Both the position numbers and the translations under genes were made by a program. From Icerya purchasi (taxonomy: Eukaryota > Arthropoda > Insecta > Hemiptera > Monophlebidae): a stretch of DNA of 64,000 nt. Shown piece after piece: positions 23,350 to 34,839 of this stretch. Within the stretch, counting starts at the first letter, position 1. Each line of letters begins with the position of its first letter. Where the stretch lies: the NCBI GenBank assembly GCA_039619475.1, contig CM077116.1, forward strand, positions 384,486,760 to 384,550,759. The letters are read 5' to 3'. The notes beneath the pieces are model-generated. The model worked only from the letters and a program-made list of their open reading frames with translations, ran no database searches and was not told the DNA's origin.

Positions 23350-24760
23350 AGAATTTATAATATGTTAAGATATGATTAATGATTGTACAATGTGGAGGGG
23401 AGGAAACCAAAATTTAATTGGATGGTTTCCAGCACTAACTACATTAAATCTTTATATGTAAGACGAGTAAATAAATAAATATAATAAAAAAATGGTTAAA
23501 AACAGAGCTATAAACTTCCGACTACTAGAATATGGAGAACAAACGGATAAATATGTATTGATGCAAATCTTCCAATTAATATTTTGATACTGCCTTGTCC
23601 TATAAATAATATTGTGGATAACACCGTTGTCTTATTGCTTTTTTTGATTGAATATTCTTTCTCGAATAGTATGCGTAAACTTATGTACGCTATTACTTTT
23701 ATATGAAATTTGTCTACTTGTATATCCTTGTAGAAATATCATTCGAATTTCGCTCACCTGTCCGGCAGTTTGGAGCTCGATTTTACCTAGAATAAAACCG
23801 TGTCCATTCGAAAATACTAATTTGACGCAACCGATACGAATCTTTTAACTTTTTCTTTTGTTCAGATGGCTCTGGTCAATACTGCAGAGCTTAATACATG
23901 GGGTTGACTTAACTTACATTTACTTTTTATTACAGTCGAAGGAATATCTAATACGTTAAATAAGTGAAAAGTTTTAAGTTCCTTCCTGTTTCATAACAGC
24001 CCAGTCAAACGGGTAACAGCGAACATTCTTCCTCCATGGATCCTTGGATTGCATCAAAAGGATTTCACTTGGTCACTCATCGCAAAATGTTGTCTTTCTA
24101 TCACCGGTTGTTCGATAACTGTCTCGATGCTTAACGAAGATCGATGGTAGTAATTACTATCCCTTCACGTTTCACTTTCACGACGTTCGATCGAAAAGAA
24201 TGCGGTAGAATTGATTTGAAGTAATTCTAAGGAGGATTTTAAAAGTGTTTAATTGTCTTTATTCAACCCCCAGCTGAGAATAATGTATCATCCGTAACTA
24301 AAGAACGAAGGCATATTTGTATGTATGGGCGTAATATACAAGCGAAGACACGGTTCCGGAACGAACTGAAATGTTGCCAAAACTTCACCATTCTGTAAAC
24401 AGGTTAATGAACATGATTTTCCAACATCTTTAATTAATATAGGTGAACTTCGATGGACTAATATCACGGTTCAATGTCGAATGTCCCTCGTCGAAACCTG
24501 TGTAAAAAATGTCGCGCTGATCGTCCTACTGACCAACCTATATCTCGACGAATTAAACCTCAATTAAGATTAGTTTAACGTAGTTTTCTATTTAATAATG
24601 GAAGATATGTATTACATGTGTCAGTTCTTAAATTGCATAAATAATTAAAACACATTTACCGATAAATAAATTACACATGTTAACAAGTTTCAGTACTATC
24701 TTTAATTATGGAGCAATCTTAAAAATTATAAAAAATAACCATTACTATATAAGTAACATT
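23350..24760. other. No gene recognised
   Basis: AT-rich DNA containing only short ORFs. The stretch 23990-24200 is less AT-rich but shows no domain in six frames. Confidence 0.35.
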
Positions 24761-24762
24761 AA

Positions 24763-24925
24763 ATAAACATCTTTTTTTTTTTTTTTTTTTTTTAGGAAAG
24801 GGAGACTATAGATATTAACTCAGGCATGTGAAATTTTTGTATAATGTGGTGCAGCGAGATTTGGGTCTCACAGAACGAAACACCATTGTCTAACCAACTG
24901 TGCTGCGGTGGCTGGCTATAAACAT
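24763..24925 (-). mobile_element. SINE-2-like tRNA-derived SINE, antisense
   Basis: A 147-bp element (24771-24917) on the minus strand starts CCACCGCAGCACAGTTGG (A-box region). A decayed B box, GACCCAAATCTCGC, follows, then ATTTCACATGCCTGAGTT, then an A-tail (the T-run at 24772-24794 on the plus strand). ATAAACAT occurs at both ends, 24763-24770 and 24918-24925. It resembles the 61.2 kb SINE in length, layout and the ATTTCAC body motif, but the B box here is too degenerate to expect transcription. Confidence 0.6.
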
Positions 24926-24934
24926 AAATTAATA

Positions 24935-24985
24935 TGCTACAGACGTTTTCGGAAATTTCCCATCTTCAGCTACAAAATAAAAAGA
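24935..24985 (-). ncRNA. Hammerhead-like motif
   Basis: On the minus strand, GTAGCTGAAGATGGGAAATT followed by TCC-GAAAACGTC. CTGAAGA fits the CTGANGA consensus, GGAAA/TTTCC can form stem II, and GAAA-ACGTC could supply a short stem III. One extra T next to the stem and the lack of a clear stem I make activity doubtful. Confidence 0.3.
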
Positions 24986-25324
24986 AAAAATCCGTAACTA
25001 CAGATGCGGTGTTACATATTTGATGTACCTAAATAGTTAATCGTCAGCTGGAAAAGATAATGACAGAATTTAATTTAAAATGAATCTAAATGTTTGATTG
25101 TTAACTTGAAAAAATTGAAATAGGAACTTGTAAATACGAAAATTATTTATACTAAAGCGGAAATGTGACGTAATTATCAAATATTATCGATAATTTTCTT
25201 CGTCGGAAAACGGAGAATTAAAGAAATAGTAGTACACGGAAAATGCGTGATCGAAATCTACAGCAGACCTAAATCTGAACGAGAAATTACAAATACGGAC
25301 AAATATATGTAAAAACATTTCGAA

Positions 25325-25745
25325 TGAGTTTTTTTCTTTTTTTCCTTAATGGGCTCGTCACTAAGGAACCTTCTCACCCAGAAACAATTAAAAAGAAAAA
25401 TTAATCAGTTATATTTTGATACGATCAGACATTGCTAGAAGGAAGGAACAAACAATGAGAACGATATGTGGTGAAGAAAAAGACGCAGGATAGAGGATGC
25501 ACAGTATGAAGTAGGCAATTCGCAGCAAATTGGAATAGAAAGCAGAACGATTTAAAAAAAGAGATGAACATTCAATAAACATATGATAAGCATCGCAAAC
25601 TTGCTCTTCGCTTGAGAGGACAATATGGAGCGGAAACCAACGAAAAACGAAAACGGGAAGAAGGTAGTAGTATGGCTTAAGGACACAGATGAATAATGAA
25701 GACAAAACAACAGAACGATGAAGTGAAGAAAACAAACAGAACCAT
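25325..25745 (-). mobile_element. Family L 3' end copy
   Basis: The plus strand begins with a T-rich run and the complement of the 3' end (GGGCTCGTCACTAAGG, CACCCAGAAACAATTA). The minus strand holds a 108-codon open segment (25735-25409). It includes FVFRWFPLHIVLSSEEQVCD and, in a second frame, the finger, and ends MSDRIKI. The last Family L residues (I)SDRIKI are exact. It is 5'-truncated within the linker. Confidence 0.7.
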
Positions 25746-25759
25746 AGGTTAACAGAAAG

Positions 25760-26360
25760 ACCAGATCGAACAGACAGATAGAAAGAACAATTGTTAGAAA
25801 AAGAGGAAACGTATTATATCCGATACCATAATCTGAGATGAAAACTTTTACAATACGGAAAGAGATTAAAGAATATCATCGGAACGAACTATTGCACTAG
25901 AGAAAACTATCGATAAAACGATTTATGAAGTTAAAAAATGTGGGAAAACGTAAACTCTTGAACTTGTATAAATATTTTTTAAACAGTAATAAACGGAAAA
26001 ACCTAATGGAATGAATGAAACGGCTAGCGATGCAATGAACACCAAAAGCATAACATTATTGCAATAAAAAAAAAATTAACCGTAAATGGTGCTAAATTGA
26101 AAAGCGGTTTTGTATTACCCGCCGATATCTCATGCATTTAATAATTCCAATCTGTATTTATCTATGTAGTAGTTTTCAGCTGTAATTAACAGTTTTTTCC
26201 CTCTTTTTTCCCCCCCCTATTCCCGAAATGTCGCGTAGGGTACATTTATTCACTGAAATATTGATGTACCATAATAATGGAATTAATATAACCCATCGAA
26301 TTAAATATTTGGTATTATATTAATTTCCATATTACAGTTTTTTATAATATATACTATATT
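25760..26360. other. No gene recognised
   Basis: A purine-rich segment to about 26.05 kb could be decayed antisense Family L linker or RNase H, but no motif is clear. The remainder is AT-rich. Confidence 0.3.
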
Positions 26361-26484
26361 TTTACTATTTACATTAAATATAAATGCACATTATTTTTTC
26401 GGAATTTTATTTCTTCAATTGCAAATTTGTCAAATTCATTAAAATAATTTTGTACAAGTTGTTTTATGTCATAATTACAGAGTC

Positions 26485-26501
26485 CATTATTCTTCTTCTT
26501 C

Positions 26502-26533
<32 letters not shown>

Positions 26534-26535
26534 GC
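26485..26535. repeat. (TTA/TTC)n microsatellite inside R1 finger region
   Basis: Plus-strand TTC and TTA triplets interrupt the R1 C-terminal finger, producing poly-Lys and poly-Asn in the minus-strand frame. The coding sequence resumes afterwards (CNYDIKQLVQNYFNEF). Confidence 0.9.
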
Positions 26536-26690
26536 AGTATATGAAAAATATCATCTTTAAAATTACATATTACACAGTTTTCAGAACCGGAAATCTTAAA
26601 TTTATATAAATATACCTTAAATAAACCGTGCCCTGTTATAAATTGGACATTTAAAAAATTTGTCTTATATTGATTATTTTTAAATCTATA

Positions 26691-27101
26691 TGTTATACTT
26701 GTCGTCGCGATAGCCTAGTTGCTAGAGCGCTTGACTTCCGATATGGCGGTCACGGGTTCGATCCCGAGCGACGACAAACTTATTACAAGAATTAAATAAA
26801 TAAATAAATAATCGCTAATAGTCACGTGGAAGGCAATGGCAAACCACCACGTTCAACATCATATGCGCGCTAGGTCAGTACACAGCAGACCCACACCGAA
26901 CGGGGGGACTACACTTGTAGCGCGATAAATCAAACGATTACAAATCAGTTCCGAATGTGTAGAGTCTTGCGTGTGTACACCTGCGTTGCATATTGCAATT
27001 GCCTGGTACACAACCTATATCGGTACAACTATAAATGTACGAATAGATTGCGCCAACGCGCTATGTAGCGCGTACGGCACTTGAGATTGATATTATACTT
27101 G
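26691..27101 (+). mobile_element. SINE-1, copy B, inside the R1 element
   Basis: A second copy of the 6.2 kb SINE, 26702-27090, has the same head (TCGTCGCGATAGCC, B box GGTTCGATCCC) and body (CACGTGGAAGGCAATGGCAA, ATATGCGCGCTAG). It ends near GCGCGTACGGCACTTGAG. The duplication is TGTTATACTTG (26691-26701) and TATTATACTTG (27091-27101), one mismatch. Joining the flanks restores the R1 reading frame. It is about 389 bp with no A-tail, ending in unique 3' sequence. Confidence 0.85.
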
Positions 27102-28029
27102 GGAAAAATTGATACGCTATTCCATTATAATTATTCCATATTTCTTGAAATTTATTTATATAAAATTTATCCATAATTTTATTCATTTGTTTTACTTTAA
27201 TTAGTTTATCTTCATATTCGAAAAATGGTATCTTATGTATTACGTTATTGAACGAATGATCTATATTAATATTATTTTCAATTGCGACTAAGCTTACATG
27301 TTCTTGTATTTCATATTCGATTGGCTCAATACCAACTATAACGATGACCGACAAATAACTGACTGTTCTACATGATTTAATCATTTTTATAGCTATTAAC
27401 CTTTGAAAGCTTTTTAACATCTTCTGAATTTTTTTAGTTTTTAACTTTTTTACATATATTATACTACTATAAAGTACGTTAGGTAAAATTATACTTTTAT
27501 ACAACGTAACTCCTTTTTTATAATTTATGCAGTTTCGATTAACTTAATAAATATTATTATGAACTTTTGCTTATTTCGGTTTTAATGTAATTGAAATACT
27601 CATAAAACTTTAAATTACTATTTATTATTACGCCCAAGTATTTTATTTAGTTTACATAGCTGATCTGTAAACCGTACTGCTCTAAATTTAATGGTCTGTT
27701 ACTATATTTTTTATTAAATATCGTGTAATTTAATCTAGTTTCGTTAATTTTAAGGTTGAATTTCGTTATTTCTATGTACACTAAATTTATCTTATTTTCT
27801 AAAAATTTTCATTTCTATTTGCAAGTACAACCGCAATATCATCTACAAAGTGGTCTATATCTTAACATCGTTAGGTAATACTATCTTATATAATTGAGAA
27901 AAAACTACATTCCGTAGATACGGACCCAATACGGACCTTGTAATACTCCCATATCTAATTTCTGATTTCGATAAAAGTATATCTATTCGCGCAGTATTTA
28001 TTATTAATATTTACTAACTGAAGCTGTAT

Positions 28030-28910
28030 TTTTCACTCGCAGGCGCCCCATCCTGCCCGCGGAAATAAAAATTAATTCCAAAATAATTAGCTGGTCGAAT
28101 CACGTGCGCTATCTTTGAGTTATACTGGACAAAAGGTTGAACTACTCGGAGCATATAAATCAAGTGTTCATAAAAGCTAATAAAAGAATTTCTACCATCA
28201 TATATGCATTATTTAATCGAAAGTCGTTTCTTAGCATTAATAACAAAACATTAATTCGTGTCCTATAATAGTTTTCTATTCATGTCCAGTGTGGAGTTCA
28301 GTTTCTAATGCTAGTTATAGTAAGCTGCAGTTATTGGAAAACCGATCTGGTTTAAGATGTGTATTAAATGTCCCCAGGATACTCTACAATTGTAAATATG
28401 CATCTGACCACCTTAGGACTACTACCTTTTATTAGAGAGATTACGTATTAGATTTAACACGTAAATTCTGCGAATAGTGTTTACAGCATGAAAATGAGTT
28501 AATCTCTGCAATTGGTAATTATGATTCTACGCAACTCGAGTTCATGTACACCAGATACAAGCACGGAAGGCTTAAACACAATATACACTCTAGTATTAGT
28601 TATATTGTTATAGCGTTTAAGTTTCTTTATTTATCACAACTGCAAATCTTATTTTGACATGTATTATTTTTATTTATTTATTTATTCATTTATTTATTTT
28701 TTCTTCTTTTCTTTTCTCGTCCCGGATGCACAGGTTTCTTTTAATTGCTATTTTACCTGCTGTTATAATTTAAGCTGTAATTTATCATGTCTATGCATTG
28801 CTTTTTCATTTCAACTTCAAGTCATGCGGTAATCTATAGTTGGCGGTACGCAATTATAAGTTCTAATATTATTTTTTTTCATGTTGCTCCTCGATTTTTT
28901 TTTGCAATAA
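28030..28910 (+). mobile_element. Jockey-clade fragment nested in the R1 element
   Basis: The plus strand reads RRPILPAEIKINSKIISWSN, then HVRYL, a TGA at 28116-28118 where Gly is expected, then VILDKRLNYSEHINQVFI, KRISTIIYALFNRKSF, CPVWSSVSNASYSKLQLLEN and LRTTTFY. It ends in EFMYTRYKHGRLKHN at about 28600, followed by a T-rich 3' region ending near GCAATAAAAC at 28911. KYLG-type thumb, CPVW and the C-terminal tail are Jockey features. R1 coding in the opposite orientation lies on both sides, so this sits inside the R1 element. No convincing duplication was found. Confidence 0.65.
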
Positions 28911-29199
28911 AACTTCTTTCTTTCTTTCTTCTACTATATTATAATCTATTCCTATTTCCTTTAGTAATTTAATTAAACTATTTAGACCAAGACGATTGTC
29001 AAAAGCCTTCGTTATATCTAGTGTCATTAGGCAACGCAAACAAGTTTTTTCCCTTTCGAACTTTTTCTAGTATAACTCGACAGGTTTCTCCGTTGTGTGT
29101 CCGGTTTATCATTCAATCTGCTGCTAAGGTTGGTTAACGCTGAATTTTTTCATCAAAGTCTAGAATTCTTTATGTTTCCATATTCTTTTGCCTGTGTAC

Positions 29200-29206
29200 T
29201 TGGCCA

Positions 29207-29241
<35 letters not shown>

Positions 29242-30755
29242 CACACTTTCGGTTTTTGTTATAACGTTATTGTTATTTAAACATACTTTTTCTTGGTATG
29301 TTAAAATATAAAATGACAGTAAATTTCGTTAAAATTACTCTGCATTGACGTAATTCGAACAGTTAGCTAAATAATATGTTAAGAAAGAACTAGCGCCGTA
29401 GACCAGTAGCTAAGATGCTTTGCTACCGAACCCGAGGGCACGAAACTCGTCTCGTTAAAGTCATTTCCACGGGCAGTCTGTTCGGTTTGCAATAACTGGG
29501 ATCCGGAGAAATCCGAAAAACTGGAAAGTGGATCTCAAGATAGAAACAAACCGAGACCCGACATTCTCATCCGTTTAGACACTTAGTACCATTACGAAAA
29601 GTCTAATTCCGCAATCCATGATAACTTATCAAGGGGTCATCTCAGACTCGTTTTCTCGTTATATCGACTCCTAATTATTTTACCTTCATTTCTGCAGCAG
29701 TATATTTTCCCGGTACACTTCGCGAGAGGTTTTTCATTATTTCTAGCGTGGATAGAATTATTCGAAAAAGGTTTTCGTTTCATTAAAAAAAAAAAAGAAT
29801 ACGAAAAAACTTAACCACTGGCTTAACATTAAGAGGACGCAATGATACCTTTAAACGTCAACTTTTACTTTAAAAAAAAAAAAAAAAAAAAGGCAAGAAA
29901 AGTTTATAGTATATTTCAGCTACATTTACGTTATTTAAATTTACTCTGAGAGGAGAAATTTAACCCGAATTTTCAACGGGAATAACAGTAGTAAGAGTTT
30001 CGAAATAAAGTTGAAAGAAAACAAGCAGAATAAATTTTGTTTGTAAAATAAAAAATAAATAAGGATACAAAACCGTATTTTTGTTGGTAGAGAAAAAGAA
30101 AAGAAAAAAACCTAATACACCATTCGATTAAAAACGGATTTTTACTCGCTTGCAAACTGCGCGAAACCGAATTAATCGAAATTAAGTAACACCGACGAAG
30201 CTTATTTATCTCGCCTTCGTAATTGAACTTTTTTCCCGACAAATTCGGAATTTTCATAATTTTTATATAGATCTAGGCTTATTACTGTAGTCCGGACATT
30301 TTCCATGGTCAGTTGGAACAATAACGAAATTAACTATCTGTATGTATATATTAATTTATCCGTGTTTTTTGTTTTTTTATTTTTTTGTTTTTTTTTTCAA
30401 TGCAATTACAACGCACTAATTTTTAAAGAAAATTGCTTTGCTAATTTTAATAAATTGCGTAACAGTTACAGTTGCGTAATGAGCAAAAGGCTACGAATGA
30501 CACTGCCTAATTCCAAGAGGATCGGGGTGGAATGAACATTTAAGAAGTAAATATTATGAAAAGGGGAATATTTCGGCTGATATTATTCTACATCTCCATC
30601 GAAATTGCAGACATTTTTTTATAATCTTTCGTGTCATTCGGTGCGAAAATCGATATTGTTGAAAACCGAAAATTAAAAACACCTCTTCGACAATTACAGA
30701 CTTTCTAATGTAATCGCGGAAAGCCGATTGGAACTCATGTTAGACTTCCTTAAAG
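29200..30755. other. No gene recognised; possible SINE-like block 29390-29600
   Basis: (TA)n lies at 29212-29236. At 29393-29455, GCGCCGTAGACCAGTAGC resembles an A box, with a poor B box (GGGCACGAAACTC), so a decayed tRNA-derived SINE is possible but lacks a second copy or duplication. A-runs occur at 29787-29798 and 29872-29890. The rest is unassigned. Confidence 0.3.
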
Positions 30756-30759
30756 TTAA

Positions 30760-31158
30760 TCAAACTCTCAATTGAACCATGGTGGCTAGAAAAAAACATT
30801 TCTCGTAGAGATTTCTGTGCCCTTAGCCGCTTACGCACAGGCCGCACAGTCTTGTCGCGTAACTTTATTTTGCAAAGAACCCCCTACCTCCTATGAATTG
30901 TCCTTTCTGTTGCCAAGGTTCTGCTCCCTCAACTCCCCATATACTACTGTATGACTGTCCAGCGTTCTCACCTCATTAGCCCCTCCCTTTTATAAATAAC
31001 AAAACAGTCACTAACATACTTGAGAATTCCCCCAATGCAATTTCATCTGTGATACAGTTTATCAGAATTAGTAGAATAAGCAGTTATCTATAAGAACAAA
31101 TCGCGCATCCTGATACTGTTATAGCCACAGCAGTCAAACAGGTGTTATATCTACAAAA

Positions 31159-31192
<34 letters not shown>
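30760..31192 (+). mobile_element. I-like LINE 3' end with (AAT)n tail
   Basis: The plus strand reads CALSRLRTGRTVLSRNFILQ (about 30817-30877), then, after a frameshift, PPMNCPFCCQGSAPSTPHIL and YDCPAF (about 30890-30970). This is the SRLRTGRT-finger arrangement found after RNase H in I-group and related LINEs, with CxxC, His and Cys ligands. The 3' end is a (AAT)n run at about 31158-31190. TAA-type tails rather than poly(A) are characteristic of I-clade elements. It is distinct from Family L. Confidence 0.55.
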
Positions 31193-31329
31193 TTTGTTCT
31201 AAATCGAGCAAGTCTCTATAATGTGTATGCGTAAACGTGTAATTTAATTTAAAAATTACTTTTTCATTTTCCACTACATCCACATGATTCGAAAGTAGCT
31301 GCAGAGAATGATATGCACATATATATATG

Positions 31330-31690
31330 TACTATTGGATCCACAGAAGAATGTTAAAAAAATTTCATGGATAACAAAAACATGGAATCAAAAAATTTTA
31401 GAGATGACTAAAACAGAAAGAATGTTAATGAAATCCATTAGACACGGGAAAATAAAATATTTCGGGCATGCAATCAGAGGAGAGAAATATCAATCCTCCA
31501 GGGAAAGGTAGACGGAAAAAAGAAACCGAGGAAGGCGGAAAACGTCCCGGTTTAGACAAAATCAAGGAATCGATGAGAACATGGTCATTAAAAAAAAAAA
31601 GACTCATGCATTTGATGCTGACGCATGTAATCACCAACGCTCTTCGTAGAGAGCATGCCACCAAAAGAAGAAGATATGTACTATCCTCCT
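31330..31690 (+). mobile_element. RTE-type LINE C-terminal fragment
   Basis: The plus strand reads ISWITKTWNQKILEMTKTER then IRHGKIKYFGHAIRGEKY (31350-31490). In the next frame it reads LDKIKESMRTWSLKKKRL and TNALRREHATKRRRYV (31550-31680). These are the TDxVxNEEVL, KLxYLGHxxR, IRES-MRTWS and LRREHATKRR blocks of RTE-type tails. It is better preserved at the C terminus than the 22.1 kb copy. Confidence 0.6.
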
Positions 31691-31699
31691 TTAAACTAG

Positions 31700-32906
31700 C
31701 AACGGATCGATCTAAGAGGAAATACTTTATAAAGGGCGCGAATAATTGAGAAATACCGCTTTACACTATATAACCAATACCTGTAGGTGTCGAAGACAGT
31801 TAATACCTGCCATCTGTTTATTCGCGATAAATTCACCGAGGTAATTGAGCGATGTTAAGAAGACCGAATATCCGGCGACCTTAGAATCTGTAAAATACCG
31901 AAACAATATGACGCTCGCCGGTAAAATTATATTTTGTTAACTTCAGCGCGTCCGAACGTAATTGATACGAAAAAAGGAAAAAGGCAATTTACATAATTAC
32001 GAAATAAATTCTCTTTACCGGTAAGCATTGAATTTTTTTCTATACTAATTACGTAAAGTCCCGGTTTAATGCAAGCCGGATTTATCGTCACTTCGAATTG
32101 AGACTGTTTTTCGGGACCAAATATATCCCGGAAAAGCACTATTTTCCGAATCGAGCGATTAATTGAAACTCTCATTCGTCCAGAGTATGTGGGGAATCTT
32201 TCAAAATGGTCCTTTTTACAAATTTTTTCGCTCGCTTCCCCTACTACATATATTAAACACAGAACGACTAACTAAATGATCCGAACGTGATAAATGACGT
32301 CGCGCAGAACCGTCTGAAGATGTGTGCATTTCTTCATTTTCAATTTGAGAGGGCAAGAAACAGAATCGCAAAAAAGGTTATGAAATATGATTCTTTCCTG
32401 GCAGCATGAACGAACTTTCTTTTAGAACTTGTAAGGCGTAGTTGTCTTTCTTTTCTTTTTTTTCAAAACGCCGATAGCCAGACTATGTATCTTTTCTCTT
32501 TCACGTCTAGATTCCAGCGAAAATCCATAATGAAAGGGTCTCGAAGACGGCTATAAGCGAGCTCGGAACAAAAAAAAAAACAAAAAAACATAAAACGCGC
32601 TACAAATGGCTGAAAAGTTTTGAGCGCGAATATGAATAAATTCCTTTATTCTGAATCGCATTTTTTCCCTTGGTACATATATATATATCAGGCGGTCTCT
32701 CTTTACTAAATGTATACGTGTGTATTGGTCTATTCCTCTATGTAGGTGTATATGTAATTTAATTTTTTCGCCAAAAAAGTTAATACCGTCTTATTCAGCC
32801 TCGACGGTCCATTGTAGTCAAATACTAATAACGGAACGTCCGGTTAAGGTTACAGTAAATTTATGACACGGCGCTTGGAGGGGGTATAGCATTTCCCTTG
32901 TTTATA

Positions 32907-32990
<84 letters not shown>

Positions 32991-33590
32991 CTTTTTGTGC
33001 TAACAGTTATCTCCGGTTTCCATTTTTAAGCAAAAAAATTTTCCATCTTATTTTCGAATTAAGCGAAAAAACTTTCTCCTCCCATTTACCGCGCGTATAA
33101 TAACGAACGAAGCAACGACATCTCGCCATTATTTACGCCCTTAATCCTGTTTAAAATTTCATTTTTTTGACATTTAATTCGCCGTGTTAACTTTTGCCCG
33201 CACAACTTTTTCGCCATTATTTGCTGATTCAAATTTATTCGAAACCGAGCAAGTTTTCTCTATGTAGCCTTACATGCGTCTCTATGTAGATATAGCATCA
33301 AAGTGCTTTAAGCACACTAGTTTTACTAGTCCGGTACTTACGCTGAAAAATTATATACAGATATGAAAATTCAATCGGTATATTACAGAGAAACGTGCAA
33401 AAACGTAAAAATAATTCCCCGAAAATGAAAATCACGTTAGATAACTATAAAGATCGGTATAACGGTTCGCCCACTCGATCAACGCGCAGTAATAATCCTA
33501 AATCTCTGCTTCAATTGTCTTTACTCTTCGTCCTTATGATTCATTTATCCTTAAACAGTACGTCTCCGCCTCGTGTTAATTGTTTTTGAT
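31700..33590. other. No gene recognised; (TTA)n at 32907-32990
   Basis: A roughly 84-bp TTA/ATT microsatellite lies at 32907-32990. An A-run after GAGCTCGGAAC at about 32560-32590 could be another minimal Family L tail, but this is not convincing. No domains were seen. Confidence 0.5.
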
Positions 33591-33599
33591 ATCTTTTAG

Positions 33600-34130
33600 C
33601 TTTTTTTAACAGTCGCCTGACATTTCCCGAGCATACTAATTACTGCTATTAGAAGGATAAACTTGACGAAAACCCTGTCGCCTACTAAATGTAGCGATGA
33701 TCCCTTAATCTCCTTTTGTATAAATCCATCATACGTTCGAAATTTGACTACTGCGACTATTGCTCGTTTGTCCTATGGCTGTGCATCCAAGTCCCGTCTG
33801 TCCAAATCAGAGATAAAATTCAAAATTCAACCCTCTCCGATTCCTGCAATTTTGGCTGAATCCGATATAGTCGCTCCGTAGATCTCATATGGGCTATCGG
33901 TTCCTCATGAAGTGTCTTTCATTCACGTTATCTACTCTTATCCATTCGTTCCTTTTCCTAATTATAAAAACTCGCGTTTCACGCCTGAGAAGATTCTCCT
34001 ATTTTAACATCCGCGCTTGTCTTACTCTGTTTTGGCCTTAGACAATTTCCACTGATAATTTCCTTTTTTTTTTCTTTTCTTTTGCTAAGGAACTTTTTCT
34101 ACCCTCATTTTCCAAATTCTTTCCCTAAAC
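33600..34130 (+). mobile_element. Family L RT thumb fragment
   Basis: NSRLTFPEHTNYCY near 33610-33650 equals NSRLTFSEHISYL of the 38 kb copy. YGCASKSRLSKSEIKFKIQP then PIPAILAESDIVAP at about 33773-33880 equals YDCASKSLLSKLDRIQNSC and PISAMLAESDT of that copy. The segment covers the RT thumb to the linker before RNase H. Confidence 0.55.
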
Positions 34131-34139
34131 TGTAATTAA

Positions 34140-34835
34140 ACGGGAATTCTATAACAAAATAAATTCACTCTTTCTCTCACATATAAAACTATTGTCACAC
34201 AGACGTCTCTAGAAGGCCTGTTGGTGCTCTTCTTTTATCCTTCCAGGTTTAAATCTTTCGGAATCATTTCGCCGTTTTTTCTTCTGTTTTATCTTTACAG
34301 CCAAATTGATGGCTATCCTCCGCTCTATTATTGTTTTTTTTTTTATAAATAAATAAGTTGCGGGTCTCACATGGTTAATTTTGCCCGTTGCGTGAGTGTT
34401 CAACACTCTTATTATCGTTTATTCTAGTAAACAAAATTACAGTTAATCATTCTTACTGCCTAAAACGAGCGTATTAAAATAAAAATAAAATATATCAATC
34501 GACGCAAATATATATATATATATATGAATTACACAATAATACACCCATACACAGGAGCCGCTTATATATTGGACATTGCATACATTAATGTACAGGAAAG
34601 AAAAAAGAAAAGGAAACTGGTAAATAGATGGTCTAAAAGAGCCCTAAAAAATGCAGCAATAATAATAAAGGGAAAAGAGGATGCAGCAAAATTCCTTAAT
34701 CTTTGCACCATTCTTTCAACCACTTCCTTTCCTCACTTCCCTCTTCCATACACCAATTTGTTTTTCGATTATTATGTGACTATGGTACTCATTAATTTAA
34801 TTAAAACCGAATCATCTGTATTGTCGATTCGTAGA
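34140..34835. other. No gene recognised
   Basis: A 109-codon ORF at 34524-34853 has no recognisable domain and may overlap 3' sequence of the following antisense LINE. A short (TA)n tract lies at about 34507-34524. Confidence 0.35.
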
Positions 34836-34839
34836 TTTA

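Larger units (their letters stand above)
26369..29190 (-). mobile_element. R1-clade LINE, interrupted by a SINE and a Jockey fragment
   Basis: Read right to left: motif A region LMTLDITKAFDN near 28990-29030, then LIKLLKEIGIDYNIV to about 28920. After the Jockey fragment comes motif B, MGVLQGP then LGPYLRN (about 27970-27920), motif C FVDDIAVV (about 27860), LEQYGLQISYV and KYLGVIINSNLKFYEY (about 27690-27600), LYKSIILPNVLYSSIIYVKK (27504 onward), and IWNNYNGIAYQFFPSI (about 27150-27103). After SINE-1 the frame resumes with TYRFKNNQYKTNFLNVQF, GHGLFKVYLYKF and CVIC, and ends near 26369. R1-type features are the GHG-x-YL-x-F tail and CxxC finger. Multiple frameshifts and stops make it inactive. 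No 28S rDNA target sequence flanks it. Confidence 0.7.

Noticed and set aside
26369..26554. Poly-Asn/Lys protein
   Set aside because: The run comes from a (TTA/TTC)n microsatellite within the R1 C-terminal region.
32540..32595. Family L 3' stub on the plus strand (GAGCTCGGAAC then A-run)
   Set aside because: Only about ten bases resemble the family end. The diagnostic GGGTAAAGGTCCC block is absent.
32907..32990. CRISPR-like or satellite array
   Set aside because: Simple (TTA)n microsatellite. No spaced direct repeats of CRISPR type exist anywhere in the window.
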